From the NCBI RefSeq assembly GCF_030159255.1, contig NZ_BSCT01000013.1, forward strand, positions 62,001-126,000: a stretch of DNA of 64,000 nucleotides, read 5' to 3'. This DNA comes from Bradyrhizobium sp. SSBR45G (GTDB lineage Bacteria; Pseudomonadota; Alphaproteobacteria; Rhizobiales; Xanthobacteraceae). Positions 35,223-44,185 of the stretch are shown piece after piece (the stretch's first letter is position 1; each line of letters opens with the position of its first letter). Both the position numbers and the translations under genes were made by a program. The notes beneath the pieces were generated by a model that was given only the letters and a program-made list of their open reading frames with translations, made no database searches and was not told the origin of the DNA.

Positions 35223-35669
35223 ATGCGGGTTCTGGCGGGACGGCTGCTTGTCCTCGCCTACCTGTTCTGCGTGCTCAGCCCGGGCGTGGCGCTCGCGCTC
35301 GCCCACGGGGCTGCGCCGTGCCTCGACGAAGCGGTCGTTGCCGCCTCTCATCATCACGGCGCTGATCATGCGATGGCCGACGGCGTGATGCCGCAGATGC
35401 ATACCGCTCACGCGCATCATCATGACCATGCAACGGCCGATGCCGGCCTTCATACCGGGCAGGTCCCTGCGCCCGCGCCCACGCATCACGATCACGGCAA
35501 GACGCCGGGGCCCTGCTGCGCGATGATGTGCGCTGTCGGACTCACGGCGGTGATGCCGGCCGTCACGCTGCCTTCGCCACTCGCCGCAGCCAGCGAAGCC
35601 GCCCGTGAAACCCGCCTGCCCGGGCGCATGCCAGCGCGGCTCGATCGTCCCCCCATCGTCCTGGTCTGA
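35223..35669 (+). CDS. Exported His/Met/Cys-rich protein at head of copper cluster
   Basis: The 148-residue protein has a signal sequence or membrane anchor (MRVLAGRLLVLAYLFCVLSP). It then has a strongly His-rich middle (SHHHGADHAMADGVMPQMH, HAHHHDHA, HHDHGK) and a GPCCAMMCAVG cysteine patch. These are typical soft-metal ligands, so copper binding is likely. Position and composition recall His/Cys-rich leader proteins such as CopL ahead of copper oxidase genes, but no homology is claimed. The ATG at 35223 begins the signal; an upstream in-frame start at 35199 is possible. Confidence 0.65.
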   Translation: MRVLAGRLLVLAYLFCVLSPGVALALAHGAAPCLDEAVVAASHHHGADHAMADGVMPQMHTAHAHHHDHATADAGLHTGQVPAPAPTHHDHGKTPGPCCAMMCAVGLTAVMPAVTLPSPLAAASEAARETRLPGRMPARLDRPPIVLV

Positions 35670-35741
35670 GCGAACGACGCGGGGCCGCGCGCGGCAAGCG
35701 CGCGTCCTGTCGCTGATCATCGACAGACCCAAGGACACCTC

Positions 35742-36026
35742 ATGTTGTCGCATCCAAAGGCGACGCCTGCGGCCGGACATCCGGCGCGGCGCGGCCTGCC
35801 ATTTCCAATGCTGTTGTGCGCGTCGGCGCTGCTGGTGACGCTGAGCGCCTGCCAGCCGCGCACGGTCGCGCTATCCGGCCCTGATCCGGCTGACCCTGCA
35901 GCCCGGGCGGCGCCCATGCGCGCCGCCTCGGCAACCGCGCCCTACACCTCGCTGCGCCCGGTCGCCCCCGCGGCATGGGGACCGCGCAGCGATCCCGGCG
36001 AGCCGCGCTCCGAACCGAGCCGTTAG
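35742..36026 (+). CDS. Small putative lipoprotein
   Basis: The 94-residue protein has a hydrophobic stretch ending in a lipobox-like LLVTLSAC at residues 30-37, followed by a Pro/Ala-rich tail with no recognised domain. It lies 11 bp before the TolC-like gene and is probably co-transcribed. The long N-terminus before the hydrophobic stretch suggests that a start at the internal ATG (MLLCASALL, 35808) is also possible. Function unknown. Confidence 0.55.
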   Translation: MLSHPKATPAAGHPARRGLPFPMLLCASALLVTLSACQPRTVALSGPDPADPAARAAPMRAASATAPYTSLRPVAPAAWGPRSDPGEPRSEPSR

Positions 36027-36036
36027 GAGCAGACGC

Positions 36037-37449
36037 ATGCCAGGACTCCTCAGGCGCGCGGCGCTCGCCGCGGCCCTCACGCTCGGCGGCTGCGCCTCGT
36101 TCTCGCCCGATGGCGGCATGAGCGTCGTCGCCGACATCACCGGCCGCACCATCGGCAAGGACGTCACCTCGGTCCGCAGCGCTGATGACGCCGAGCGCGT
36201 CGGTGCCGTGACCCGCACCCTGCTGGCACGGACGCTGTCGAGCGATGCGGCCGTGCAGCTCGCGCTGCTCAACAACAAGGGCCTGCAAGCCGCCTATCAT
36301 GAGCTCGCGCTGAGCGACGCCGACCGGGTCGAGGCCAGCCTGCCGCCGAACCCGACCTTCTCGCTGATGCGCATCAGCGGCGATGGCGCGCTGGAGGCCG
36401 AGCGCCAGGTTGCCGGCGACATCCTCGCGCTCGCCACCCTGCCGCTGCGTTCGGAGATCGCGCGCGAGCGCTTTCGTCAGGCGCAGCTGAAGGCGGCGCT
36501 CGCCACCTTGCGGCTCGCCGCGGAGGTCCGCCGCGCCCATGTCCGCGTGGTGGCCGCCAACGAGCAAGTGGCGCTGCTGCTCGAGGCGCAATCGGCCGCG
36601 GAGGCGACGGCGAAGCTCGCCCAAAAGCTCGGCGAGACCGGTGCGCTCAACCGGCTCGACCAGGCGCGCGAACAGGTGTTCTACGCCGAGACCACCGCGG
36701 AGCTCGCCAGCGCCCGCCGCGCGGCCGGCAGCGCACGCGAGCGGCTGATCCGGCTGATCGGCCTGTGGGGCGACGATCTCAATTTCCGCCTGCCCGAGCG
36801 GCTGCCCGCGCTGCCGCGGCGGCCGCTGACGCAGCCCTTCGTCGAGCGCGACGCGGTCGCGCATCGCATCGATCTGCAGATCGCGCGGCTCGAGCTCACG
36901 GCGCTCGCAACCTCGCTGCAGCTCAACGAGGCGGCGCGCTTCGTCACCCTGCTGGATCTCGCCGGCCTCGACCGCAAGACCGTCGAGCCCGACGGCCGCG
37001 TCATCCGCGAGCGCGGCTATGATGTGCAGTTCCAGATCCCGATCTTCGACGGCGGCGAGGTCCGCGTGCGGCAGGCGGCGGAGACCTACAACATCGCCTT
37101 CAACCGCCTGACCGAGCGCGCCGTCACGGTGCGGTCCGAGGCGCGCGATGCCTATCGCCGCTATCGCGCGGCCTACGACATCGCCGGCCACTACGCCCGC
37201 GAGGTGCTGCCGCTGCGCCAGATCATCAGCGAAGAGATGCAGCTGCGCTACTCCAGCATGCAGGTCGACATCTTCGCGCTGCTGCTGGAGGCGCGGCAGC
37301 GCCTCGCGTCACGCCGCGCCGCGATCGACGCCGTCAGCGATTTCTTCCTCGCCGAAGCCGAGCTGTCCGCCGCGGTGAATGGCGGGGTCACGACGGCCGA
37401 GGACAGCGTACAGCAGACCGCGAGCACGCTCGCGCCCACCCATGACTGA
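36037..37449 (+). CDS. TolC-family outer-membrane factor lipoprotein
   Basis: The 470-residue protein is an outer-membrane efflux (OEP) family member with a lipobox LTLGGC near residue 19. It shows the duplicated OEP pattern: AVQLALLNNKGLQAAYHEL in the first half, FQIPIFDGGEVRVRQA in the second and a long helical coiled-coil content. Relatives of this CusC-like group serve copper or cation RND pumps, but no membrane-fusion protein or RND gene is adjacent. Its stop overlaps the region of the multicopper oxidase ribosome site, which indicates one operon. Confidence 0.85.
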   Translation: MPGLLRRAALAAALTLGGCASFSPDGGMSVVADITGRTIGKDVTSVRSADDAERVGAVTRTLLARTLSSDAAVQLALLNNKGLQAAYHELALSDADRVEASLPPNPTFSLMRISGDGALEAERQVAGDILALATLPLRSEIARERFRQAQLKAALATLRLAAEVRRAHVRVVAANEQVALLLEAQSAAEATAKLAQKLGETGALNRLDQAREQVFYAETTAELASARRAAGSARERLIRLIGLWGDDLNFRLPERLPALPRRPLTQPFVERDAVAHRIDLQIARLELTALATSLQLNEAARFVTLLDLAGLDRKTVEPDGRVIRERGYDVQFQIPIFDGGEVRVRQAAETYNIAFNRLTERAVTVRSEARDAYRRYRAAYDIAGHYAREVLPLRQIISEEMQLRYSSMQVDIFALLLEARQRLASRRAAIDAVSDFFLAEAELSAAVNGGVTTAEDSVQQTASTLAPTHD

Positions 37450-37462
37450 CAGGAGCGCACCG

Positions 37463-38797
37463 ATGTTGTCACGCCGAACCCTGCTCGGCTCCGCGGCGCT
37501 GGCCAGCGCCACGGCCGTCTCCGGCCGCGTCCAGGCTGCTGCCATTCCCGAGGCCCCGACCATGGACAAAGCGGTGATGCAGCCGCCGCTGCGTCCCACC
37601 TCCGGCCCGGACTATCAGCCGGTGGTCACGCTCAACGGCTGGTCGCTGCCATCCCGCATGAACGGCGACTGGAAGGAATTCCATCTCGTCGCCGAGCCGG
37701 TGACGCGCGAGTTCGCGCCCGGCATGGCCACGCATCTGTGGGGCTATAACGGCCAGTCGCCGGGCCCGACCATCGAGGCCGTCGAGGGCGACAAGGTCCG
37801 GATCTTCGTCACCAACAAACTGCCGGAATACACCACCGTGCACTGGCACGGCGTGATCCTGCCCTGCGGCATGGATGGCGTCGGCGGCCTGACCCAGCCG
37901 CACATCAAGCCCGGCAAGACCTTCGTCTACGAGTTCGAGATGAAGCATGCCGGCACCTTCATGTATCACCCGCATGCCGACGAGATGGTGCAGATGGCGA
38001 TGGGGATGATGGGCATGATCGTCGTCCACCCGCGCGCGCACCAGCCGCCGCCGGTCGACCGCGACTTCGTGTTCGTGATGTCGAGCTACCGCATCGAGCC
38101 CGGCAGCTATCTGCCGAAGGTCAACGAGATGACCGATTTCAACCTGTGGACCTGGAACGCGCGGGTGTTTCCCGGCATCGATCCCATGCCGGTGCGGCTT
38201 GGCGACAAAGTGCGCATCCGCATCGGCAATCTCACCATGACCAACCATCCGATCCATTTGCACGGCCACAAGTTCAAGGTCACAGGCACCGATGGCGGCT
38301 GGATTCCGGAGGTGGCGCAAGTCCCGGAGACGACCACCGATGTGCCGGTCGGCACGGTGCGCGTGCTCGACTTCACCGCCGACAATCCCGGCGACTGGGC
38401 GTTCCACTGCCACAAGTCGCATCACACGATGAACGCGATGGGCCACGACATGCGCAATTTGATCGGCGTATCCAGGGCCGAGCTGGCGCGGGCCGTCGGC
38501 AAGCTCGCGCCGGATGGCATGGTGATGGGCCACACCGGCATGGCGATGGGCAGCATGGAGATGCCGGCGCCCGACAACACGCTGCCGATGATGACGGGCA
38601 CCGGGCAGTTCGGCCCGATCGAGATGGGCGGCATGTTCACGACGGTGAAGGTGCGCGACGGTCTCGCCCGCGACGACTATCGCGACCCCGGCGCCTATCA
38701 GTTTCCTCAAGGCAGCGTCGCCTATGAGGTCGCAAGCGCGCCGGAGCCGGTGCGCCGGAGCGAGAGCGCGACGACACAGACCCGTCCGCGGCGCTGA
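37463..38797 (+). CDS. Tat-exported multicopper oxidase
   Basis: The 444-residue enzyme starts MLSRRTLLGS, a twin-arginine signal. All four copper-ligand blocks are visible: HWHG at 127-130, HPHAD at 169-173, HPIHLHGH at 262-269 and HCHKSHH at 315-321, with Cys316 as the type 1 ligand. A Met-rich C-terminal segment (MVMGHTGMAMGSMEM) probably binds Cu(I). Such oxidases detoxify Cu(I) in the periplasm (CopA/CueO-like role). The ATG at 37463 has AGGAG eight bases upstream; an alternative ATG at 37442 overlaps the previous stop. Confidence 0.92.
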   Translation: MLSRRTLLGSAALASATAVSGRVQAAAIPEAPTMDKAVMQPPLRPTSGPDYQPVVTLNGWSLPSRMNGDWKEFHLVAEPVTREFAPGMATHLWGYNGQSPGPTIEAVEGDKVRIFVTNKLPEYTTVHWHGVILPCGMDGVGGLTQPHIKPGKTFVYEFEMKHAGTFMYHPHADEMVQMAMGMMGMIVVHPRAHQPPPVDRDFVFVMSSYRIEPGSYLPKVNEMTDFNLWTWNARVFPGIDPMPVRLGDKVRIRIGNLTMTNHPIHLHGHKFKVTGTDGGWIPEVAQVPETTTDVPVGTVRVLDFTADNPGDWAFHCHKSHHTMNAMGHDMRNLIGVSRAELARAVGKLAPDGMVMGHTGMAMGSMEMPAPDNTLPMMTGTGQFGPIEMGGMFTTVKVRDGLARDDYRDPGAYQFPQGSVAYEVASAPEPVRRSESATTQTRPRR

Positions 38798-38846
38798 GGA
38801 CAGCCAGCTGCGCATGGATCAACATACTCTCATCAAGGGGACCTCA

Positions 38847-39308
38847 ATGAAGACTGGATCTGCGATCGGTGCAGCGGCTGCGGCCGCCCTGATGCTCATT
38901 GCGCCGACGCACGGCCATGAGCAGCACGGGCCATCAGGCTATTCCGCCGGCGAGCCCGGCGATGCCAAGCAGCCGTCGCGCACCATCGAGGTGCTGCTCA
39001 GCGAGATGGAGTTCGCGCCGGCGCGCATCGAGGTCAAGCGCGGCGAGCAGATCCGCTTCGTGCTGCGCAACACGGGCAAGGAAGACCACGAATTCCTGCT
39101 GGCCACCAAGGCCGAGAACCTGAAGCACGCCGCCGTCATGAAGAAGCATCCGCATATGGAGCACGACGAGCCGAACGGCGTGCGGCTCGCGCCGAACAAG
39201 ACCGCCGAGCTGGTGTGGCGCTTCACCAAGGCCGGGACGTTCGAATATTCCTGCCTGATCCCCGACCATCGCACCTACGGCATGACCGGCCACGTCACCG
39301 TCAAGTGA
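38847..39308 (+). CDS. Exported plastocyanin/azurin-type cupredoxin
   Basis: The 153-residue protein has a signal peptide ending near THG-HE and a cupredoxin domain. The type 1 copper ligands are visible: His in KEDHEFLL, Cys in EYSCLIPDH, His in that same block and Met in YGMTGHV. The middle is rich in His and Met (MKKHPHMEHDE). It probably exchanges electrons or copper with the oxidase encoded just upstream. The ATG at 38847 follows AAGGGGA. Confidence 0.88.
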   Translation: MKTGSAIGAAAAAALMLIAPTHGHEQHGPSGYSAGEPGDAKQPSRTIEVLLSEMEFAPARIEVKRGEQIRFVLRNTGKEDHEFLLATKAENLKHAAVMKKHPHMEHDEPNGVRLAPNKTAELVWRFTKAGTFEYSCLIPDHRTYGMTGHVTVK

Positions 39309-39337
39309 CGATGCTCGCTGCGTAGGATTAGAGCCCG

Positions 39338-39421
39338 GTAGGGCGGATTAGCGTTAGCGTAATCCGCCGCGGTCGCGCCGCTTGGCAATATGGCGGATGA
39401 CGCTCCGACAATCCGCCCTAC
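39338..39421. repeat. GTAGGGCGGATTAGCG palindrome
   Basis: The 84-bp palindrome starts GTAGGGCGGATTAGCG and ends AATCCGCCCTAC. It belongs to the same family as the copies at 62933-63035 and 63830-63933. It lies between the cupredoxin and CusF-like genes. Confidence 0.8.
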
Positions 39422-39455
39422 ACCCCCCTTCCAACCAACCAGGAAAAGGAGACAC

Positions 39456-39755
39456 ATGATGCGAACTGATCATCACCTCGCAGCCGCCGCCGCGCTGGTC
39501 CTCGCCCTCATCACCCCCGCCGTCGCCGCCGACACGATCAGCGGTGACGTCAAGAAGGTCGACGAGGCCAACGCCAAGATCACCCTGCATCACGGCCCGG
39601 CCAAGAGCCTCGGCATGGACGAGGCCATGACCATGGTCTACCGCGTCAAGGACGCCGCGATGCTCAAGGGCCTCAAGGCCGGCGACAAGGTGAAGTTCGA
39701 AGCGGTCGAAGAGCCGTCAGGCTATACGGTGACGAAGATCGAGAAGGGGAAGTAG
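39456..39755 (+). CDS. CusF-like periplasmic copper-binding protein
   Basis: The 99-residue protein has a signal peptide ending at AVA-AD. Its small OB-like domain has the CusF pattern ITLHHGPAKSLGMDEAMTM, with the His and two Met residues that bind Cu(I) in CusF. A Trp that caps copper in E. coli CusF is not seen. It would act as a periplasmic copper chaperone. The ATG at 39456 follows AAAAGGAG. Confidence 0.85.
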   Translation: MMRTDHHLAAAAALVLALITPAVAADTISGDVKKVDEANAKITLHHGPAKSLGMDEAMTMVYRVKDAAMLKGLKAGDKVKFEAVEEPSGYTVTKIEKGK

Positions 39756-39929
39756 CAGGACACTTTGCGAGCCCCGCTATCTCCACTGTCATTCCAGGCT
39801 CATCCGTGGGTGCAGATGCGCCCATGGATGCCCCGGAATGACGCGCGGATGGATGGGCGAACCCGCGGCCGGATGTGTTTGCAGTCAAGTTCTGATCATA
39901 TGATTGCAGCTCCCTTCACGGAGCACGCG

Positions 39930-40223
39930 ATGAAAGCCTATCTCGTCCTCGACCTCGCCATTCGCGACCTCGCGGCGTTCAAAACCTATATCGCGGCGAT
40001 CCCCGCCTTCATCGCCAGGCACGGCGGCCGCTACCTCGTCGAGGGCGCGGTGCCCACACCTGTTGAAGGCGACTGGACGCCGGAGCGCATCGTGATCCTG
40101 GAATTCCCCTCGCGCCAGAACGCGACGGATTTCCTCGCCGATCCCGACATCCAGGACCTGTTCGCAATCCGGCACCGCACCACGACGAGCCGGCTGGTGC
40201 TGGTCGACGGCTGCGTGGAGTGA
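39930..40223 (+). CDS. DUF1330-family protein
   Basis: The 97-residue protein matches DUF1330, a dimeric alpha/beta ferredoxin-like-fold family: MKAYLVLDLAIRDLAAFKTY, then RHGGRYLVEGA and RIVILEFPSRQNATDFLADP. The family has no established function. The ATG at 39930 is preceded by CACGGAG. Confidence 0.85.
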   Translation: MKAYLVLDLAIRDLAAFKTYIAAIPAFIARHGGRYLVEGAVPTPVEGDWTPERIVILEFPSRQNATDFLADPDIQDLFAIRHRTTTSRLVLVDGCVE

Positions 40224-40331
40224 ACCCTATCGACAGGACTTCGCGCGCTTGATCCTCATAAAAGCATGTGCAACGGATGTCCCGCTCTCTGTCTTGGCGA
40301 GAGCAACCTGCACCTCCACCGAAGACCTCAG

Positions 40332-41111
40332 ATGCAACTCACCTCACTCCGCCGTGCAGCGATGCTTACCCTCAGCTGCGCCGCCGCCTGGCCAGCGCTG
40401 GCGCCGCGCCCGGCCTCCGCGGGCGCCGGCTTCTATGACCTGCGCACACTCTGTCAGCCGCTCGAGATCCACGGTGGATCGCCAGAGGAGAGCGCCTGCC
40501 TGAAGGAGATGACAGGCGCCGTCCGGCGCGATGGTCGCAAGCTGACGCTGGGCCTCGCCAACGGCAAGACCAAGGTCATCACCGACGCCAAGGAATGCGA
40601 GCCCGAGGGGCCGGAGGCCGATTGCATCAGCTACCGGCTGATCGGCCGCCTCGGCGACTGGCATTACATGCTGCTGGTCAGGCCTTATGAGTGCCCTTAC
40701 GTGATGCTGGTCAACCGTCGCACCGGCGCCGAGACACCAATCGGCAGCGGTCCTTTTCTGTCGCCAAACGGCAAGCGCTTTGTGACTATCGATCCCCGCG
40801 ACGATGGAAATTGCGGCATCGACTATCGCATCGGGATGTTTGCCTATGGCGACACCCCGAAGCTGGAATGGAGCTACAAGCCGGAAGGCCTCGAACAATA
40901 TCAGGTCGATACCTGGATCGGCGACACGCGCGTTCGCCTGCAGGCCTCCGGGGAAACCGACAAGGAAGCGCCGACGGACCTGACGCGCACGGCGCAAGGC
41001 TGGCAGCTGAAGCGGCCGAACGGGGAGATGAGCATGGGGACGGCAGCGGCGGCGGCGCAAACGCCCTCACCTCAGCCTGCGACAGCACAAGGCTCCTCTG
41101 GTAGCCGGTGA
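40332..41111 (+). CDS. Exported protein of unknown function
   Basis: The 259-residue protein has a signal peptide (MQLTSLRRAAMLTLSCAAAW, cleavage near ASA-GA) and six or more cysteines in the mature part that could form disulfides. It ends in a low-complexity Ala/Gln/Ser tail. No domain is recognised. The body (YRLIGRLGDWHYMLLVRPYE, SPNGKRFVTIDPRDDGNCG, WSYKPEGLEQYQ) reads like the beta-rich WD/propeller-like repeats of secreted hypothetical proteins, but that is a guess. Confidence 0.6.
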   Translation: MQLTSLRRAAMLTLSCAAAWPALAPRPASAGAGFYDLRTLCQPLEIHGGSPEESACLKEMTGAVRRDGRKLTLGLANGKTKVITDAKECEPEGPEADCISYRLIGRLGDWHYMLLVRPYECPYVMLVNRRTGAETPIGSGPFLSPNGKRFVTIDPRDDGNCGIDYRIGMFAYGDTPKLEWSYKPEGLEQYQVDTWIGDTRVRLQASGETDKEAPTDLTRTAQGWQLKRPNGEMSMGTAAAAAQTPSPQPATAQGSSGSR

Positions 41112-41506
41112 GTTTGTCGCAACAGGCGTCGCATGCCTAACTCGTACGGATCGTCAGATCGTTCGTAGAGTCGTCAATGGCTGAGCTGTACTGGTCGACG
41201 GCACCGGAAACCGCGCGCCACTCTCGTAATAGCCAACCGACTTTATCCACCTCTTTGCGTGGAATTGCTCACCGATTCCACTAAGGGCAGCCTGCTCCAA
41301 AGTATCGAAGGCGGGTATTGACCGCGTTATGAGCCAATCATGATGAATTCGGCGATCCGGGACAAATTCGGGACAAATGTTCTTTGGACCGTTTGCGGAG
41401 GCTGACTCAACGCCCTACGGAGGGTCCGCTACGAGCCCTTGTCGACATTCCATTCTCCCCCAATATGAAAGACGCTACGGGCTGAGGCCCGCCCTGGAGA
41501 AACGAG
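41112..41506. other. Intergenic region with short direct repeat
   Basis: 395 bp with no convincing gene. It is less GC-rich than its surroundings and contains the direct repeat GGGACAAATTC/GGGACAAATGT around 41358-41380. Confidence 0.4.
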
Positions 41507-41770
41507 ATGATCCCAATTCTTGGCGACCGGATCACCGCGACCCTTCGCTCCCGAACGATGTTGGTTCTGGCGCTGGTAAGTCTCTGTTGTAGCATCGTGG
41601 CCAGCCTGACTTGGGCATACGTCCTCTATAGTCGAGAGGTGCACAATCTCGACTCGAGGGTGACTGCCACCCTGGTCTTGACTTTGGCCTTGGCCGGCGC
41701 GTCCTTCCTTCTGGCACGGTTTGCCAAAACGCGGCTTCGGACAGTCGCGTCAGCAAACGACGGCACGTGA
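41507..41770 (+). CDS. Small two-helix membrane protein
   Basis: The 87-residue ORF has an acceptable ribosome site (CTGGAGAAACGAG) before the ATG at 41507 and two clear hydrophobic segments (MLVLALVSLCCSIVASLTWAY-like at about 18-38 and TLVLTLALAGASFLLARF at 54-71). No family is recognised. Base composition is more relaxed than that of neighbouring genes. Confidence 0.45.
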   Translation: MIPILGDRITATLRSRTMLVLALVSLCCSIVASLTWAYVLYSREVHNLDSRVTATLVLTLALAGASFLLARFAKTRLRTVASANDGT

Positions 41771-42046
41771 GCCGAGGTGAGCCATGGCGCTTTGGTCAGC
41801 TCGGAGGTCGAGCGGCGGCGCCGCGATCGTCGCACGAGGTCCGGTAGCCCGGAGACGGCCGGACATTGACCAACTGCCGTTGAATGCCCGTAAACCATCA
41901 AAGGCAAAAGCCGGGCTTGGACTCGACAACTCGTCATCGTCCATTATTCATTCCAAGCTTGCCTCAAGAGCCATCTATCCTCCGTTCAACTCACGCGAGC
42001 ACGGGTTGGGCGCGGTCGCAGTCTATGGCGAGACAAGGTTTGACCC

Positions 42047-43906
42047 ATGCCGCGATTGCCGAGCCTGTTTTCGTTCTGGGCTCTCATTGCCTTTGCCGCG
42101 CTTGGGCTGCTGCAGCTGTTTCCGTTGACCGGAATCATGCTGATGCTGCTTGGCGGAGCGCTATGGTGTGGGCTCGCGGTACATGCGTTCCTGATCGGCC
42201 TCGGCGTGGAAGCGGCGCTGGGCCGCGTGCCGCGCATCCTTTTGGTCGTGCCTCTCGCAGCCTATGCCGCCTACTACATGACGTATCTGCAAGAGACACG
42301 CGACATCCGTGACAAGGCCGAGCAGATCCGGGCGAGCAATCCGTCGCGCGCCCTGCCTTTCGACCCCGCACGATATTCGCTCGTGCTGCCGACCAATTCC
42401 GCCCAGACGATTGCCGGGCGCTATGACGTCCCCGTAACCTATGACGCCAACCCGAATTTCCAGCCGGAGGGCTTTCTCTCGCATCGCCTTCTGGCTCGCC
42501 AACAATGCTCTGACGCATCCGCCGCGCAGGCCCGACTGCGCGCCCAGGGATCCCGCGCTGCATTCGGCCTCGTTCTACCGTTGCGCGTGGATGACAATGC
42601 TCTCGTGGCGACCTTCATCAAAAATGTCTGTCTATTGAACTTTCCAGAAAAACCACCGCTGCAGCCAATCGTCGTGACACGCCGCGGGGACGACACCGTG
42701 TGGCGGCGCGACCGCGGTATCCTCGAGCAAACAACCGAATTCAGCCTCGACGGCAAGGTATTCGCCACCTACCGTACGGCATCGGTGTGGAGGCTCTCGC
42801 CGGTCCCTCTCCTTCTGATCGGCTGCGCCTTGAACTCGGGCGCCCCGTCGTGGGATTGCTTTGCCAACTTCAACCGCACCTTGGAGACGGTCGATACGAC
42901 GCCCGCCAACGTCGACAAGATGCTCTACGACCTGCCCGAGAGCATCGTGCTCGGCCTGCGCAAACATCTCGCCAGCGACTATGCCGACGACAAGGGCGAC
43001 GACCAGTGGCAGCCGCTTTTGCAGCGAATTGATGATTATCAGCAGCGGCAGACGCAATTCGATCGCGATCACAATGCGGACCTGTTCGCGCAGTTTGTCG
43101 ACTTCGTTCACGATAGCGCCGTCGAGACAAGCGGGACGGGCGTGTTCATCAACATCGTTTACAAGGGATCGATCGCGCCGCCCGGCAACATGGAGCACGC
43201 CGTGCTCGCGGCGCCCGAGAAGCTGGCCCCTCTCAGGGATGCCATTGTGGAGCGTTTCATTCAATTGACGGGATCCTCCATCGGCGTGAACAACAAATGG
43301 TACAGGCTGCTGGACAAGAGCCTCGTTGCGCTGCCTCGCGAGGCCTATGCGAGCATGACAGATGATCAAGTCAATCGGTTGCTCGAGGCACTTGGGGCTT
43401 CCAGAGGCTGGGATTATTTCCGTGAACTCTACCTCAGAATGACCGATGCCGGATTGCGGACAGAGCCGTTTTTCGAGCGCGAATTGGCCAAGCTGCAAAA
43501 CAGAGGCGCTTCCAAATCGTTGGTGCCGGAGCTGGCGATCTGCCGCCTCGGGCAGGCCGACGAGCACACCAGAGAGATTCTGCGCAAGGCGTTCGCGGAT
43601 ACGTCAAACACCGACCAGTTCGACGATCCGGTCGAGCACAACTCAGCTGTGTTCGTCACGTTGCTCCGGCTCGGCGACGCGGCGGCGGCGCATGGCGCGC
43701 CGGCCAGCTTCACGCGGGAAGATGTCGTCAGCTGGTACGACGCCGTTCGCCAGGGCAAGGGCCGGACGGATGTCGGTCCGAACAATTGTAATGGCTGGGG
43801 ACGATCGGGCTTTCGCGATATGAACTGGTGGCGGCGCTTCCCTCAGCCGCTCCGCGCCAGCCTCGTCTATCAGGACAAGGCGTGGGTCGAGGCCAAAGCG
43901 AATTGA
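42047..43906 (+). CDS. Large unknown membrane-anchored protein
   Basis: The 619-residue protein starts with three hydrophobic segments within the first 80 residues (FWALIAFAALGLLQLFPLTG, GIMLMLLGGALWCGLAVHAF, PRILLVVPLAAYAAYYM). A large soluble domain of about 530 residues follows, with scattered cysteines and no motif I recognise. Coding character is convincing throughout. The ATG at 42047 is followed directly by a membrane segment. Its neighbours give no functional clue. An envelope role is all that can be inferred. Confidence 0.7.
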   Translation: MPRLPSLFSFWALIAFAALGLLQLFPLTGIMLMLLGGALWCGLAVHAFLIGLGVEAALGRVPRILLVVPLAAYAAYYMTYLQETRDIRDKAEQIRASNPSRALPFDPARYSLVLPTNSAQTIAGRYDVPVTYDANPNFQPEGFLSHRLLARQQCSDASAAQARLRAQGSRAAFGLVLPLRVDDNALVATFIKNVCLLNFPEKPPLQPIVVTRRGDDTVWRRDRGILEQTTEFSLDGKVFATYRTASVWRLSPVPLLLIGCALNSGAPSWDCFANFNRTLETVDTTPANVDKMLYDLPESIVLGLRKHLASDYADDKGDDQWQPLLQRIDDYQQRQTQFDRDHNADLFAQFVDFVHDSAVETSGTGVFINIVYKGSIAPPGNMEHAVLAAPEKLAPLRDAIVERFIQLTGSSIGVNNKWYRLLDKSLVALPREAYASMTDDQVNRLLEALGASRGWDYFRELYLRMTDAGLRTEPFFERELAKLQNRGASKSLVPELAICRLGQADEHTREILRKAFADTSNTDQFDDPVEHNSAVFVTLLRLGDAAAAHGAPASFTREDVVSWYDAVRQGKGRTDVGPNNCNGWGRSGFRDMNWWRRFPQPLRASLVYQDKAWVEAKAN

Positions 43907-44185
43907 CGGACACGGGATGTTGCGCGGGAGCAGAGGCATTCAGGATAGCAACGGTCCTTCTGCCGCCAGCCAAATTCGTCGTCCGTCCCGCCGGCGACAC
44001 TTCAGTGAGAAGAACCGGCGCCGAATGTCGTGCCGGCGCACGGCTCATTCGGAGCGTGCCACGAGCTGACGTTCAGGAGGCTGCCCAGGCGCTCGCGTTA
44101 GAGCCTCCCTGTCTCCGTTCGTGCCGTGTTCGGCAGTCATAGAACTGAGGACTTGACCTGGACGGCGTTCCCTCGCACTGATCAG

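Noticed and set aside
41784..42128. 114-codon ORF ahead of the orphan membrane protein
   Set aside because: Composition is not protein-like and it runs 80 bp into the next, convincing gene.
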